The notes under the pieces: model-generated
What the model saw: the letters and a program-made list of their open reading frames with translations, nothing else
What the model was told of the DNA's origin: nothing
Databases searched by the model: none
Source: an uncultured Shimia sp.
Lineage (GTDB): Bacteria; Pseudomonadota; Alphaproteobacteria; Rhodobacterales; Rhodobacteraceae
DNA length: 64,000 nt
NCBI RefSeq assembly: GCF_947498095.1
Contig: NZ_CANMJE010000007.1
Coordinates: forward strand, 1-64,000
Direction of reading: 5' to 3'
Translations under genes and position numbers: made by a program
In this document: positions 34,698 to 43,717 of the stretch, one piece after another
Numbering within the stretch: position 1 is the stretch's first letter
Layout: every line of letters begins with the position of its first letter

Positions 34698-35738
34698 TCA
34701 GTTTTTTTCGCCGTCCTCTACTTCTTGCAATTTTCTAAAAGCGGTTGGCGTCATGCCGTTTGCGCGGCGGAAGGCTCGGGCGAAATTTGCGGCATCCGTA
34801 AACCCGAGAACTGTCGCGATATCGGAAATCGATCTACTGGTCGTGACTAGAACCTCTCTTGCGTATTGCTGCCTCACGAAGCTTATCTCGTTGGTAATAT
34901 TGGTCCCGTTCTCAGCCAGTCGTCGTTTCAGCTTGTGCTGGCTCATCGATGCGAGAGCCGCACATTTTGAAGCGCTCAGGTCAATCTGTTCGATGTGTGC
35001 CCGGAGCATTTGCCTGAAGGATTGAACAAACCCGTCGGCAGCCGAGCTGGATATCTCCTCCGTGGCTAAACTGGACGACGCAGGATTCAGTTTTAGGGAC
35101 AACCAAGACGACGGAAAGTGGATGCAGAACCCCATTCTGTTCCCCCTCATAGGATGCATCAGGTCGAATTCCGATGGCAAAACCTTGGGGTCGCTTACAG
35201 TAACTGTTACTTTCGATGGGTCCAACCGATTGCGCAAAGCCCGCCGGAGAACGGCCAGGCCGAGCGCCACCATGAATGCATCGTTCTGAGCGGGCAGGAT
35301 TTGGGGTGCAAAAGAGCGCGTTTCTCCAAAAACTGCCGTTTGGCCGACTATATTGAGATGTTCTGTGACAGAACTGGCAATCTCGTTGGACCGCGCAATA
35401 AAGATCGACAGGAAGTCTCCCACCGTTGACGCGCGCGCCTCAGCGTCCTCAAGTATCGCCCAACCCTGAACATCGAGTTTGCTTCCAACGCGGGCCCCAA
35501 AAAAGGGATCTTCGGCAGACTTGGCGGCGTTCTCGACAAACTGGTGGATGACCATGACGTGAACTGAGAGGTCGGCCTCAAAGATTGCACCCTCAGTTAA
35601 CCCGACGCTCTCAAACACTGGTTCCGGGTCAATACCGCGTTCGTGGAGTTCCGTGGCGAAGGGGCGCAAAACACTCAGCTTTACGAGTGGTAAGGTGTGA
35701 TTCATCGATTCAGCATTCGCTTTTATGTTCAGTTTCAT
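34698..35738 (-). CDS. AraC-family transcriptional regulator
   Basis: A 346-residue regulator. The N-terminal 200 residues fit the AraC-binding-like-2 / Arabinose_bd domain (VLRPFATELHERGIDPEPVF...), and the C-terminal 90 residues carry two HTH motifs (AALASMSQHKLKRRLAENG and SISDIATVLGFTDAANFARAFRRANGMTPTAFR). It is divergent from the amidohydrolase gene with a 169-base shared promoter region, so it most likely controls that gene. The start could also be the ATG at 35705; neither has a strong ribosome site. Confidence 0.9.
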   Translation of the reverse strand: MKLNIKANAESMNHTLPLVKLSVLRPFATELHERGIDPEPVFESVGLTEGAIFEADLSVHVMVIHQFVENAAKSAEDPFFGARVGSKLDVQGWAILEDAEARASTVGDFLSIFIARSNEIASSVTEHLNIVGQTAVFGETRSFAPQILPAQNDAFMVALGLAVLRRALRNRLDPSKVTVTVSDPKVLPSEFDLMHPMRGNRMGFCIHFPSSWLSLKLNPASSSLATEEISSSAADGFVQSFRQMLRAHIEQIDLSASKCAALASMSQHKLKRRLAENGTNITNEISFVRQQYAREVLVTTSRSISDIATVLGFTDAANFARAFRRANGMTPTAFRKLQEVEDGEKN

Positions 35739-35907
35739 CCTAGCGTCTCAGAACAACCAAGAGGGAATAAACTGCTCTAAATAGTCCTTATGGGGCAAAA
35801 AACTGCCGTCACCGCACCCCGAAGACAGGCAATGGTTCCGTCAATTCTTATACTGTCTCTCAGTTCAAACGCTCCGGGCACAGGGGCTAATCCAAAGGGA
35901 GATCGAT

Positions 35908-37314
35908 ATGAAGAGCATACTACAATCTGTAGCGGGTGTTTTGCTCGCGACAGCAACGGCTACGTCGGCGCTCGCTCAGGAAGAGGCTTCACCGGCACTG
36001 GTTCTATTCACGAACTGTGCGGTGTTTGATGGCCTCACGGAAACGTTGATTGAAGGGCAAAATGTTCTGATTGAGGGTAATCTGATTTCGGCTATCGGCG
36101 ATACGTCACTTGAGGCAGAAGGGGCAAACCAGATTGACTGCGATGGACGCACTTTGATGCCTGGGCTAATCGATGCGCACTCGCATCTTTACCTGAACAT
36201 CAATGGCGGTCTTGGTGCCCAAGAAGCTGCAACATGGGACGAAATCGGCGCGCGCGCGGCACATATGGCCAATGAATACCTGTATAGCGGGTTTACCAGC
36301 GTACGCGAAATGGGCGGAGGCGGATCGGGTTTAAAGAAGACAGTCGATGCCGGTCTGATCGAAGGTCCACGCATTTACCCAGCCGGTGCCTTTCTCTCAC
36401 AAACATCGGGCCACGGCGACTTTCGGTCCGCATCCATGCGCAACCCAAACTTGCCTCCCTATGCCAATGACAGCAACGCGCAACGTCTCGGCATCACGTA
36501 TGTGGCAGACGGTGTAGACGGTGTCATGGCGGCTGTCCGTCAGAACCTGTCTCAAGGGGCCAGCCAGATCAAGATGATGGCGGGAGGTGGCGTCGCGTCG
36601 GTTCTCGATCCGCTACACACACTGCAGTTCCAACCCGAAGAACTCGAAGCGGCGGTACGCGTAGCAGCCGATTGGAATACCTATGTCGGCGTTCACGTCT
36701 TCTCTGACGAGGGGATTTCGCGTGCTATTGAAGCGGGTGTAAAAAGTATTGAACATGGCTTTTTCGCCAGCCGGGAAACGCTTCAATTGATGAAGGACAA
36801 TGATATCTTCCTTGTTTCTCAGATGACCGGTATATCCCCATATCTCGAACAGAACCCCGGCCTTCAAACCAAGACGAACCAGGCGAAACTTGCTCTGGCA
36901 ACTGACTTGTCCAAGGACTTTGTCGAAAACGTTAAGGAAATCCGACCAAAAATGGCGTTCCAATCTGACATCATTTTTGCGCCCGCTGAAGGGTTCCGGT
37001 CACAAATGGATCACGAAAAGTGGTTCCACGCTGAACTCTTCGGCAATCATGCAATGCTTGTTGCGGCAACCTCTTCGGCAGGCGAACTTCTGGCATACTC
37101 GGGGAAAGCCAATCCTTACCTCGAAGGCCCTCTGGGTCTGATTGCGGAAGGCGCTTATGCCGACGTTCTTATTGTCGATGGAAACCCACTTGAAGACATC
37201 AGTGTCATCGGTGGCAACGAGAAATGGTACGACGCCGAACCGCGTCCTCGTGACATCCCGACGATGCGACTGATCATGAAAAATGGCGTGATCTACAAAA
37301 ATACTCTGAACTGA
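35908..37314 (+). CDS. exported amidohydrolase
   Basis: A 468-residue metal-dependent hydrolase with a Sec signal peptide (cleavage near SALAQE). Amidohydrolase motifs: LMPGLIDAHSHLY (metal His pair), the metal-bridging Lys in QIKMMAGGG, then VGVHVFSDEG and IEHGFF, and FQSDII for the final Asp. The first domain matches imidazolonepropionase-like / Xaa-Pro dipeptidase-like members, which hydrolyse amide bonds of peptides or cyclic imides. The export suggests it works on external substrates. The AraC-type gene beside it is the likely regulator. It ends at a terminator-like hairpin. Confidence 0.9.
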   Translation: MKSILQSVAGVLLATATATSALAQEEASPALVLFTNCAVFDGLTETLIEGQNVLIEGNLISAIGDTSLEAEGANQIDCDGRTLMPGLIDAHSHLYLNINGGLGAQEAATWDEIGARAAHMANEYLYSGFTSVREMGGGGSGLKKTVDAGLIEGPRIYPAGAFLSQTSGHGDFRSASMRNPNLPPYANDSNAQRLGITYVADGVDGVMAAVRQNLSQGASQIKMMAGGGVASVLDPLHTLQFQPEELEAAVRVAADWNTYVGVHVFSDEGISRAIEAGVKSIEHGFFASRETLQLMKDNDIFLVSQMTGISPYLEQNPGLQTKTNQAKLALATDLSKDFVENVKEIRPKMAFQSDIIFAPAEGFRSQMDHEKWFHAELFGNHAMLVAATSSAGELLAYSGKANPYLEGPLGLIAEGAYADVLIVDGNPLEDISVIGGNEKWYDAEPRPRDIPTMRLIMKNGVIYKNTLN

Positions 37315-37321
37315 CTAATAA

Positions 37322-37350
37322 GCGTGGCGGCTTCAAGACGGTCGCCACGC
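37322..37350 (+). terminator. terminator-like hairpin after the amidohydrolase
   Basis: GCGTGGCG (37322-37329) pairs perfectly with CGCCACGC (37343-37350), followed by GTTTCC. The stem is strong but the T run is weak. It begins eight bases after the stop codon. Confidence 0.6.
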
Positions 37351-37582
37351 GTTTCCGGCATCTCATACCTGAAGCAGCAGTCTAGATCGCATTTTGTACA
37401 ACAAACACTCCAAATAACAGCGTGCCGGACTCATTCCCTGAAGCGTGATGAAACCGATAACTAAAAGCAGCCATTAATGAGTGGTGCAGAAAGTGTCACT
37501 TTGGGCTCTTTGCTGTCATCAGAAGATGATTGCTGCATGGCTGCTTACGGAAGGCGAACGGCTTGTACCGCTCGCCTAAAGT

Positions 37583-38215
37583 TCAAATGTCGATCTTCTC
37601 AGCAATGCTTAGGGCATCTTCGACTTCGACGCCCAAGTACCTAACAGTGCTATCGATCTTTGTGTGGCCAAGAAGCAGTTGTACTGCTCGTAAGTTCCCA
37701 GTCTTACGGTAAATTTCAGCGGCCTTCGTCCTGTGCATCGAGTGCGTGCCGTAGCCACTTGGTTCTAAGCCAATTGCTGCGACCCAATCCCTGACAAGTC
37801 GGCCGTATTGGCGTGTTGAAATGTGGGGATGGTCGTGGAACCGACTTGGAAACATGAAGCTGCCTCTCAACATTTCTGGACTTTTGACCCAGTTGGCAAC
37901 GGAATCACGCGTGTTTTCAGTCAGTTCAAACTGAACTGGCCGCTTTGTTTTGCTTTGCACCACCGAAACACGTTCGCGCACTTGATCAGCGTTTACGAGG
38001 TCGCTCACCTTGAGACATACCAAATCGCGTCCACGCAACTTGCTATCGATCGCGACATTAAAGAGCGCCAGATCTCGCAAATTGTTTGCCAGTTCGAGAC
38101 GCGCTCGGATGGCCCAGACCTGTTTGGGTCGCAACGGGCGCTTTTGCCCGATGATGCGACCTTTGTTCCAAGCTCGTTGTTTGGGGGTGATTGCTGGAAG
38201 CTGTACTCTAGGCAT
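37583..38215 (-). CDS. short tyrosine recombinase
   Basis: A 210-residue protein that is essentially a catalytic domain of a tyrosine recombinase with a short N-terminal lead (PKQRAWNKGRIIGQKRPLRPKQVWAIR). Catalytic residues are seen: Arg in KLRGRDL, Lys in SKTKRPVQ, H-x-x-R in HSMHRTKA, His in LLGHTKIDSTVRYLGV, with the Tyr in RYLG. This 205-210-residue type occurs in proteobacterial plasmids and islands. The start at 38215 is the first family-like Met; the longer frame adds 36 residues of no known type. It probably came with part of the island cargo. Confidence 0.88.
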   Translation of the reverse strand: MPRVQLPAITPKQRAWNKGRIIGQKRPLRPKQVWAIRARLELANNLRDLALFNVAIDSKLRGRDLVCLKVSDLVNADQVRERVSVVQSKTKRPVQFELTENTRDSVANWVKSPEMLRGSFMFPSRFHDHPHISTRQYGRLVRDWVAAIGLEPSGYGTHSMHRTKAAEIYRKTGNLRAVQLLLGHTKIDSTVRYLGVEVEDALSIAEKIDI

Positions 38216-38808
38216 ATTTTGCCCTCCATACCGCCCTCCAAACCCAAGCGTCGGCATCGCGCTGACGATGGATAATAGCATAATTTCTATAACTGCTTTG
38301 GACTTGTCATGTAGGTGTACCATGCCGCGTATGCATCAGACAGCTCCGAGCCCGGAGTAGACATAGTCAACGCCGACGCTCGCAGGTGCTGCAACTCCCG
38401 CTTACCGAGACCATCAGCCACACTGCAGAAAGAAAAGCTGCCGTTCGTTACGCCCTCAGAAATTGTCCCGCCACCGGTGTTTGACTGGGCGACTATGCAA
38501 TCTTTGGCTGCAATTCCGGCAATCCGGCACTGAAAATGTCAGTCGCGCGGAACGCACCAAGGTTCTCGTACTTCTCTCTTTCAGCAGAGATCGCTGCCGA
38601 ATGCATTGCAGTGAAGGCGAGAAATGCAGGACCTTTGTCGGAGCTGAGGAATAGCCCGTGCTGTAACCTCAATTGAATTTCGCAAAACAGATGTTGGAAG
38701 GCTAACCAATCTCTAACTAGGTTCGTTGAGCGCCGAACGCCGCGAGCCGTACGTTTTAACACGCCATATCAGAGAGTTGGTTAGCGTCCTTTTGGGAGGC
38801 ACCACTCG
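38216..38808. other. gene-free space
   Basis: About 590 bases with only short overlapping frames on both strands and no ribosome sites worth noting. It separates the recombinase from the end of the TRAP transporter operon and may hold decayed sequence. No clear terminator for dctM was found. Confidence 0.4.
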
Positions 38809-40125
38809 CTAGTGCATAGAGTTTGGCAGGAACAGCACCAGTGTTGGTACAAGTACCAACACGGCCAAGCGGATGATGTCGACGACCCAGAATGGCGTGA
38901 CGCCTTTGAAGATCGTTGCTGTCGACACGTTCCCAACAACGCCTTTGAGGACAAAGACATTCAATCCGACCGGTGGTGTAATCAGGCTGATTTCGGTGAC
39001 GACGACAACAATGATGCCGAACCAGACCGGATCAAAGCCTAGGCTCGTGACCAGTGGAAAAAAGATCGGCACAGTCAGCAATAGCATCGAAAGGCTTTCG
39101 AAAACACATCCGAGGATGACATAGACGCCAAGGATCATCAGCATTACCGTCATTGGCCCCAGACCCGCAGAGGAAACCGTGGCGCGCAGCGCTTCCGGCA
39201 GGCCGGCAAGGTTCACAAAGTTTGAAAACACCCAGGCGCCGATCAGAACAGTAAACAGAGCGGCGGTCGTCTGGGCGGTTTCGATCAAGACCTGCATCGT
39301 TGCAGCAAAGCTGAGTCTGCGCCGCGAAAAAGCGATCAGAAAGGCTCCTGCCGCGCCCATACCTGCCGCCTCGGTCGGGGAAAATGTCAAATTCAGTGGC
39401 CAGAAGTCCAAAACTCCGTACAACCCGCCGATTACAATGAAGAACAACAGAAGTACCGCCCACACGCCTTTCAAAGCCTTGGCACGATCAACCCAGCTCG
39501 CGCGATCCCCGGCGGGGCCGGCCTCTGGGTTGCGCAGGATCGTGTAGCGCACTGCCGCAAGGTAAAGAACGACCCCGAGCAATCCCGGGATGATACCGGC
39601 GATGAACAATTTTCCGATGCTGGTTTCGGTCAGCAAACCATAGATAACAAGAATGACAGAGGGCGGTATAAGAATCCCCAACGTGCCCCCGGCGGCGATG
39701 GATGCCGTCGACAGGCTGTCAGCATAATTGTATTTGCGCATTTGAGGCATCGCGACTTTTGACATCGTGGCAGCAGTCGCCAGGGACGAGCCGCAGATGG
39801 CCGAAAATCCGGCACAAGCAACGATTGTCGCCATTGCCAGCCCACCTCGAAAGTGACCCATAAAGGCGTAAGATACCTGATACAATTCGCGCGACAGTCC
39901 GCCCTTATTCACGAAAAGCCCCATCAGGATGAACAGTGGGACAACCGACAGCCCGTAGTCCTGTGCGGTGTCTATGATCAACCGACCGACCATAGAAATC
40001 GAGGCACGAAACCCGCGCAGTTCAGCATAGCCGACAAACCCCACAAACCCCATTGCTATCGCAATCGGCATCCGCAGGAACACAAGGAAAAGGACCGCAG
40101 CCAGGCCAAGGATGGAAAACAGCAT
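38809..40125 (-). CDS. dctM: TRAP transporter large permease (DctM)
   Basis: A 438-residue membrane protein with 12 or so helices. It shows the DctM features PLFILMGLFVNKGGLSRELY, FSAICGSSLATAATM, the IPPSVILVIYG block, and TPPVGLNVFVLKG near the end. It is the sodium-coupled translocating subunit of a TRAP transporter for organic acids. The start at 40125 shares bases with the dctQ stop (TGATG), so the permease subunits are coupled. The longer frame upstream is a shadow of dctQ. It ends the catabolic operon on this strand. Confidence 0.95.
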   Translation of the reverse strand: MLFSILGLAAVLFLVFLRMPIAIAMGFVGFVGYAELRGFRASISMVGRLIIDTAQDYGLSVVPLFILMGLFVNKGGLSRELYQVSYAFMGHFRGGLAMATIVACAGFSAICGSSLATAATMSKVAMPQMRKYNYADSLSTASIAAGGTLGILIPPSVILVIYGLLTETSIGKLFIAGIIPGLLGVVLYLAAVRYTILRNPEAGPAGDRASWVDRAKALKGVWAVLLLFFIVIGGLYGVLDFWPLNLTFSPTEAAGMGAAGAFLIAFSRRRLSFAATMQVLIETAQTTAALFTVLIGAWVFSNFVNLAGLPEALRATVSSAGLGPMTVMLMILGVYVILGCVFESLSMLLLTVPIFFPLVTSLGFDPVWFGIIVVVVTEISLITPPVGLNVFVLKGVVGNVSTATIFKGVTPFWVVDIIRLAVLVLVPTLVLFLPNSMH

Positions 40126-40670
40126 CAGAAGTTTGCCTTTGTTGGGGAAATTACTCGCGCGACGGCACGGGCAATGAAGGTGATTGCAGTGACAAGGGTG
40201 AAAACGGAGATGAACCAACCGACATAGTGTTGTGGTAGGTTGAGGTATTCGCTGACATCGCCGTATTCGCGCGCACGTTCGGCAAGTTCCCAGACCCGCT
40301 TTGCGGGCCACAACAGAAAGATTCCGCACGCAAGATCAATTACAAAGTCGCGCAGGGCCGCAAGGCGACGGGAAAATAGCGGGTCCATAAGATCAACCAC
40401 GATGTTCGCGCCTTTCCAACTGACGATAGGCAGAGACGAAAACACGATGATGGCCATGAACAGTCGCGTTAATTCGGTTGCCGATTCAATCGGGTTGCCA
40501 AACAGGCTGCGCAAAACGACATCTGCAAATGTCATCGACATCAACAGGAACAAGATACCGGCCGCAAACCATGTCGGGGCAACGGCGATATAGCGCCAGG
40601 GACTTGTTTGTCGCAGCGACATGTCCCAGTTTTGCGCTGGATTTGAGGTTTGGTCATCTTGTTCAGTCAT
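40125..40670 (-). CDS. dctQ: TRAP transporter small permease (DctQ)
   Basis: A 181-residue membrane protein with four helices and the DctQ-type segments FADVVLRSLFGNPIESATELTRL and SLPIVSWKGANIVVDLM. It joins DctM in the membrane. The ATG at 40670 is favoured over an upstream start because the first 11 residues of the longer frame are not family-like. The stop overlaps the dctM start. dctP lies 82 bases upstream. Confidence 0.92.
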   Translation of the reverse strand: MTEQDDQTSNPAQNWDMSLRQTSPWRYIAVAPTWFAAGILFLLMSMTFADVVLRSLFGNPIESATELTRLFMAIIVFSSLPIVSWKGANIVVDLMDPLFSRRLAALRDFVIDLACGIFLLWPAKRVWELAERAREYGDVSEYLNLPQHYVGWFISVFTLVTAITFIARAVARVISPTKANF

Positions 40671-40751
40671 GATGGTGGGTCCACTGTATGAAACAAGGCC
40701 CAATGAAGGGCCTTGTTGTTGGTGTTTTGAAACGCTGAACGTGCGGTCAGG

Positions 40752-41765
40752 TCACTCGGCGGACATCTGCTCGACGATAAAGGCATGCGCGGCAACTGCA
40801 TCGACGCCCTTTGCACTGACCTCGGAGAGGACCTTTTCAATCAGCGGTCCTGTAAGTGCCTGCCACTTGGCCGCATCGTCAGCCGAGGCCTGTGTCAGTG
40901 CATTGTCGGAATTCGCGTGCAGCGATTCGATGCCAGCCGCATCGATCTGGTCCCAGGCTTTGCCCGCAGCGCGTGACAAGTTTTCGCCAAATACCTTATC
41001 CAGTGCAGCGCGATCGGCATCAGACAGCCTGTCGAATGTGTCCTGGTTCATGATGATGGCGAAAGATCCACGATAGAACCCGCCCGGAACTTCGTAAGAG
41101 TTTTTGGCAACTTCGAACAGTTTGAAGCTCTTCTTCGCCTCCATCGGCATCATCACACCGTCTGCGGCATTCGATTCCAATGTTTCATAGACTTTTGGAG
41201 CGGGCACACGGATGCCCGTTGCCCCCAGTGCAGCCCCGACATCGCCAGACACGCCGCCACCTAGTCGCAACTTCATTCCAGAAATGTCTTCAAGCGCGGT
41301 GATCTGCACGTTCGAATGCAGTACGCCCGGGCCATGGGTCATCATCGCCAGAACCTTGACGCCCTTGTGCTCATTCAAATCGGCAAAGAATGTGTCATAC
41401 GCCCGCCAGCTTGCGACCGACGCGGCCTCGGCGTTACCCTCGTAGCCCGGAAGTTCGATCATTTTCGTCGACACGAAGCGGCCAGGCGAATAGCCGTGGA
41501 AGATCCAGGTGATATCGGCCGCACCGTCAAGCACCAGGTCGAATTGCGCCGGAGGGCTGCCCAGACCATATTTGACTTCGGCACTGACCCGCCCGTCGGT
41601 GGCCTCTTCGATCATTTTGGTTAGCTCAGGCCAGATCATGGCGTTGACGCCATGCGTTGGCGGGGCCCAAGACGAAATCGTCAGTGTGGTGTCAGCGGCC
41701 TGCGCTGCCATGGATGCAATCGACATCGCGCCGGCGGCAAGACCTGTGATCAAAGTATGTTTCAT
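40752..41765 (-). CDS. dctP: TRAP transporter substrate-binding protein (DctP)
   Basis: A 337-residue periplasmic binding protein with a signal peptide cleaved near AAQAADT. DctP-type features are the opening LTISSWAPPTHGVN, the Arg in GMKLRLGGG that usually contacts a substrate carboxylate, and the following ADGVMMP. The ligand is probably an aromatic or aryl-propanoid acid, judged only from the meta-cleavage genes beside it. It starts the dctPQM unit. A 17-bp palindrome lies 77-93 bases before the start codon and is a likely operator for the IclR protein. Confidence 0.93.
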   Translation of the reverse strand: MKHTLITGLAAGAMSIASMAAQAADTTLTISSWAPPTHGVNAMIWPELTKMIEEATDGRVSAEVKYGLGSPPAQFDLVLDGAADITWIFHGYSPGRFVSTKMIELPGYEGNAEAASVASWRAYDTFFADLNEHKGVKVLAMMTHGPGVLHSNVQITALEDISGMKLRLGGGVSGDVGAALGATGIRVPAPKVYETLESNAADGVMMPMEAKKSFKLFEVAKNSYEVPGGFYRGSFAIIMNQDTFDRLSDADRAALDKVFGENLSRAAGKAWDQIDAAGIESLHANSDNALTQASADDAAKWQALTGPLIEKVLSEVSAKGVDAVAAHAFIVEQMSAE

Positions 41766-41841
41766 GATGTGTGTTTCCTCCCATTTCTTGGCGAAATTCT
41801 AGCGCTTCAGAGCACAAAAAAAATATGCTCTTGCGTCCAGC

Positions 41842-41858
41842 TGTCCGCGTGGCGGACA
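41842..41858. promoter_or_regulatory. 17-bp palindrome, candidate IclR operator before dctP
   Basis: TGTCCGC-GTG-GCGGACA is a perfect 7-3-7 palindrome placed 77-93 bases before the dctP start. The same architecture occurs at 46287-46303 at nearly the same distance from the dioxygenase start. A half site TGTCCGC is also found at 42718 just before the IclR gene. Confidence 0.65.
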
Positions 41859-41897
41859 CTTAGCGTTTTGAAGCGCGCCATATGCCCACAGACGCCG

Positions 41898-42689
41898 TTA
41901 AGGCCGACCCGAAATTTCAAGGGTTTCATATTCGGTGGCGATGTTCGCCGCAGCAAACTGCAAAGCGTCGGCATAACGCTTGATCGCCTGATCCATGTTC
42001 ATGGCCTTGGTGACCCAGATAATCGACAAGCAGCCGACCGCGCGATCATCAGTTAGGATAGGCACGGCCAGGCTGGATGTTTTGGGCCTGAATGTGTGTG
42101 GGCCACGGGTGGCGTATCCCTGTTCGGCATAGATCGTCAGGTTTTCCTCCAGCCATCTTTTTCTGAGGAACGGCATGTCTTCGGGAAGGTTTTCGGCGCG
42201 CAATAACTCGATAATCATCTCCAGCTCGCGCGAACCACAGACCGAAAGATAGGCCCGCCCCGCTGACGAGCGCAGAATGGGCAGGGAAAAGCCGACCATC
42301 CCTGGGTCCACCGACAACGGGCTGCGGCCATGGGTCGATTCCTGGATCACCATATGGGCGTCTTCATAGGTGGAAAGATCGGCTGGCCAGGCGTGGGTTT
42401 CGGTGAATTCCGCCATAACTGGTGCCGCCACCTGACAAAGGCGCGAGCGCACCGACACATTGTCTCCCAATGCCGCGGCCAAAGGCGACACACGCACCCG
42501 GGCATCGCTGGCGGAACAGAGGACATAGCCCTCTTCTTCCAGCGTGTGCAGCAAGCGATAAACCGTTGGGCGAGGCAAACCCAGCTCTGACGCGATTTCA
42601 CCCGGACGGGTTGCGCCGGCCCGGTTGAGATATCGCAGGATATTCAATCCACGCGCAAGCGCGCGGACAGTTTCAGAGTTTGCCGCCAT
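41898..42689 (-). CDS. IclR-family transcriptional regulator (MhpR-like)
   Basis: A 263-residue regulator. The N-terminal winged HTH is clear (LARGLNILRYLNRAGATRPGEIASELGLPRPTVYRLLHTLEEEGYV), followed by the IclR effector domain (STHGRSPLSVDPGMVGFSLPIL, SSAGRAYLS, LAVPILTDDRAVGCLSIIW). IclR proteins of the MhpR/PcaU type control aromatic catabolism, so it should govern the flanking hydroxylase, dioxygenase and transporter genes. It lies between the enzyme and transporter genes on the same strand. The two 17-bp palindromes in the cluster are its probable targets. Confidence 0.93.
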   Translation of the reverse strand: MAANSETVRALARGLNILRYLNRAGATRPGEIASELGLPRPTVYRLLHTLEEEGYVLCSASDARVRVSPLAAALGDNVSVRSRLCQVAAPVMAEFTETHAWPADLSTYEDAHMVIQESTHGRSPLSVDPGMVGFSLPILRSSAGRAYLSVCGSRELEMIIELLRAENLPEDMPFLRKRWLEENLTIYAEQGYATRGPHTFRPKTSSLAVPILTDDRAVGCLSIIWVTKAMNMDQAIKRYADALQFAAANIATEYETLEISGRP

Positions 42690-42736
42690 TTATCCATCAC
42701 GATCAGGGGGGCGTTCTGTCCGCCCATGATGCAGTT

Positions 42737-43717
42737 TCACCCGGCCACAACCGACTGGTCAATAGCGCCGAACACGCTGGTGCCGTCGTGGTCCAGCATC
42801 TCGAACCGGATTGTGTCGCCGGGTTGCATGAACCGGGTTGTCGGCTCGCCATCGCGAATTGTTTCAATCATACGCTTTTCAGCCAGACAGGATGAACCCA
42901 CCTCTTGGTGGTTTTCATTGCTGACAGTGCCCGACCCGATGATCGTGCCAGCCGATAGGTCGCGGGTACGCGCGGCGTGGGCGATCAGCTCGGGAAACTC
43001 AAAGTTCAGATCCGCGCCCGCGTCGACGCATCCGAATTCGTCACCGTTGTAAGTCGTGACTAGTGACAGGTTGATGCGCCCACCAGTCCAGGCCTCTCCC
43101 AGCTCGTCGGGGGTTACGCACACGGGCGAGAAGGAACTTGCGGGTTTCGACTGGAAGAAGCCAAATCCTTTAACCAGTTCTGGGCGCATGACATGGCGCA
43201 GGCTTACATCGTTGCACAGCATGATCAGTTTGATATGCGATCTGGCCTGCTTGGCCGTGCATCCCATCGGCACGTCATCTGTGACCACGGCAATTTCGCC
43301 CTCGAAATCCAGACCCCAATCGGTATCGACGCAGGGGATTGGGTCGACCGGTCCAAGAAACCCGTCGCCACCACCTTGATAGAGCAACGGGTCGGATTCC
43401 GAATTTGCAGGCATGTCAACGCCGCGCGCCTTGCGTACAAGCCGCATATGGCTGAGATAGGCGCTACCGTCCGCCCACTGGAACGCTCGCGGCAACGGTG
43501 AGGCCAGTGCCGCCGGATCATACGACATGGAATCGACGACGCCGTCCTCGAGTTGTTTTTCAAGGTTGCGCAGGGCAGGCTCGGCGGTCTGCCAGTCTTC
43601 GATCGCTTCGCGCAGTGTGGGTGCCACGGATGTGGCCAAAGTCAAACGGGAAAGATCACGGGACACAACGACCAGCGTGCCGTCGCGCCCGCCAGTTTTC
43701 AGGGAAGCAAGTTTCAT
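42737..43717 (-). CDS. fumarylacetoacetate hydrolase family enzyme
   Basis: A 326-residue FAH-family enzyme. The C-terminal domain carries the metal-binding pattern: LDFEGEIAVV (E-x-E-type ligands), KGFGFFQSKPASSFSP and GTIIGSGTVSNEN, with an N-terminal cap of about 90 residues as in true fumarylacetoacetases of two-domain bacterial type. In a meta-cleavage pathway it would hydrolyse or decarboxylate the ring-fission product or act as hydratase. Its start overlaps the hydroxylase stop (ATGA), which ties it to that pathway. Confidence 0.92.
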   Translation of the reverse strand: MKLASLKTGGRDGTLVVVSRDLSRLTLATSVAPTLREAIEDWQTAEPALRNLEKQLEDGVVDSMSYDPAALASPLPRAFQWADGSAYLSHMRLVRKARGVDMPANSESDPLLYQGGGDGFLGPVDPIPCVDTDWGLDFEGEIAVVTDDVPMGCTAKQARSHIKLIMLCNDVSLRHVMRPELVKGFGFFQSKPASSFSPVCVTPDELGEAWTGGRINLSLVTTYNGDEFGCVDAGADLNFEFPELIAHAARTRDLSAGTIIGSGTVSNENHQEVGSSCLAEKRMIETIRDGEPTTRFMQPGDTIRFEMLDHDGTSVFGAIDQSVVAG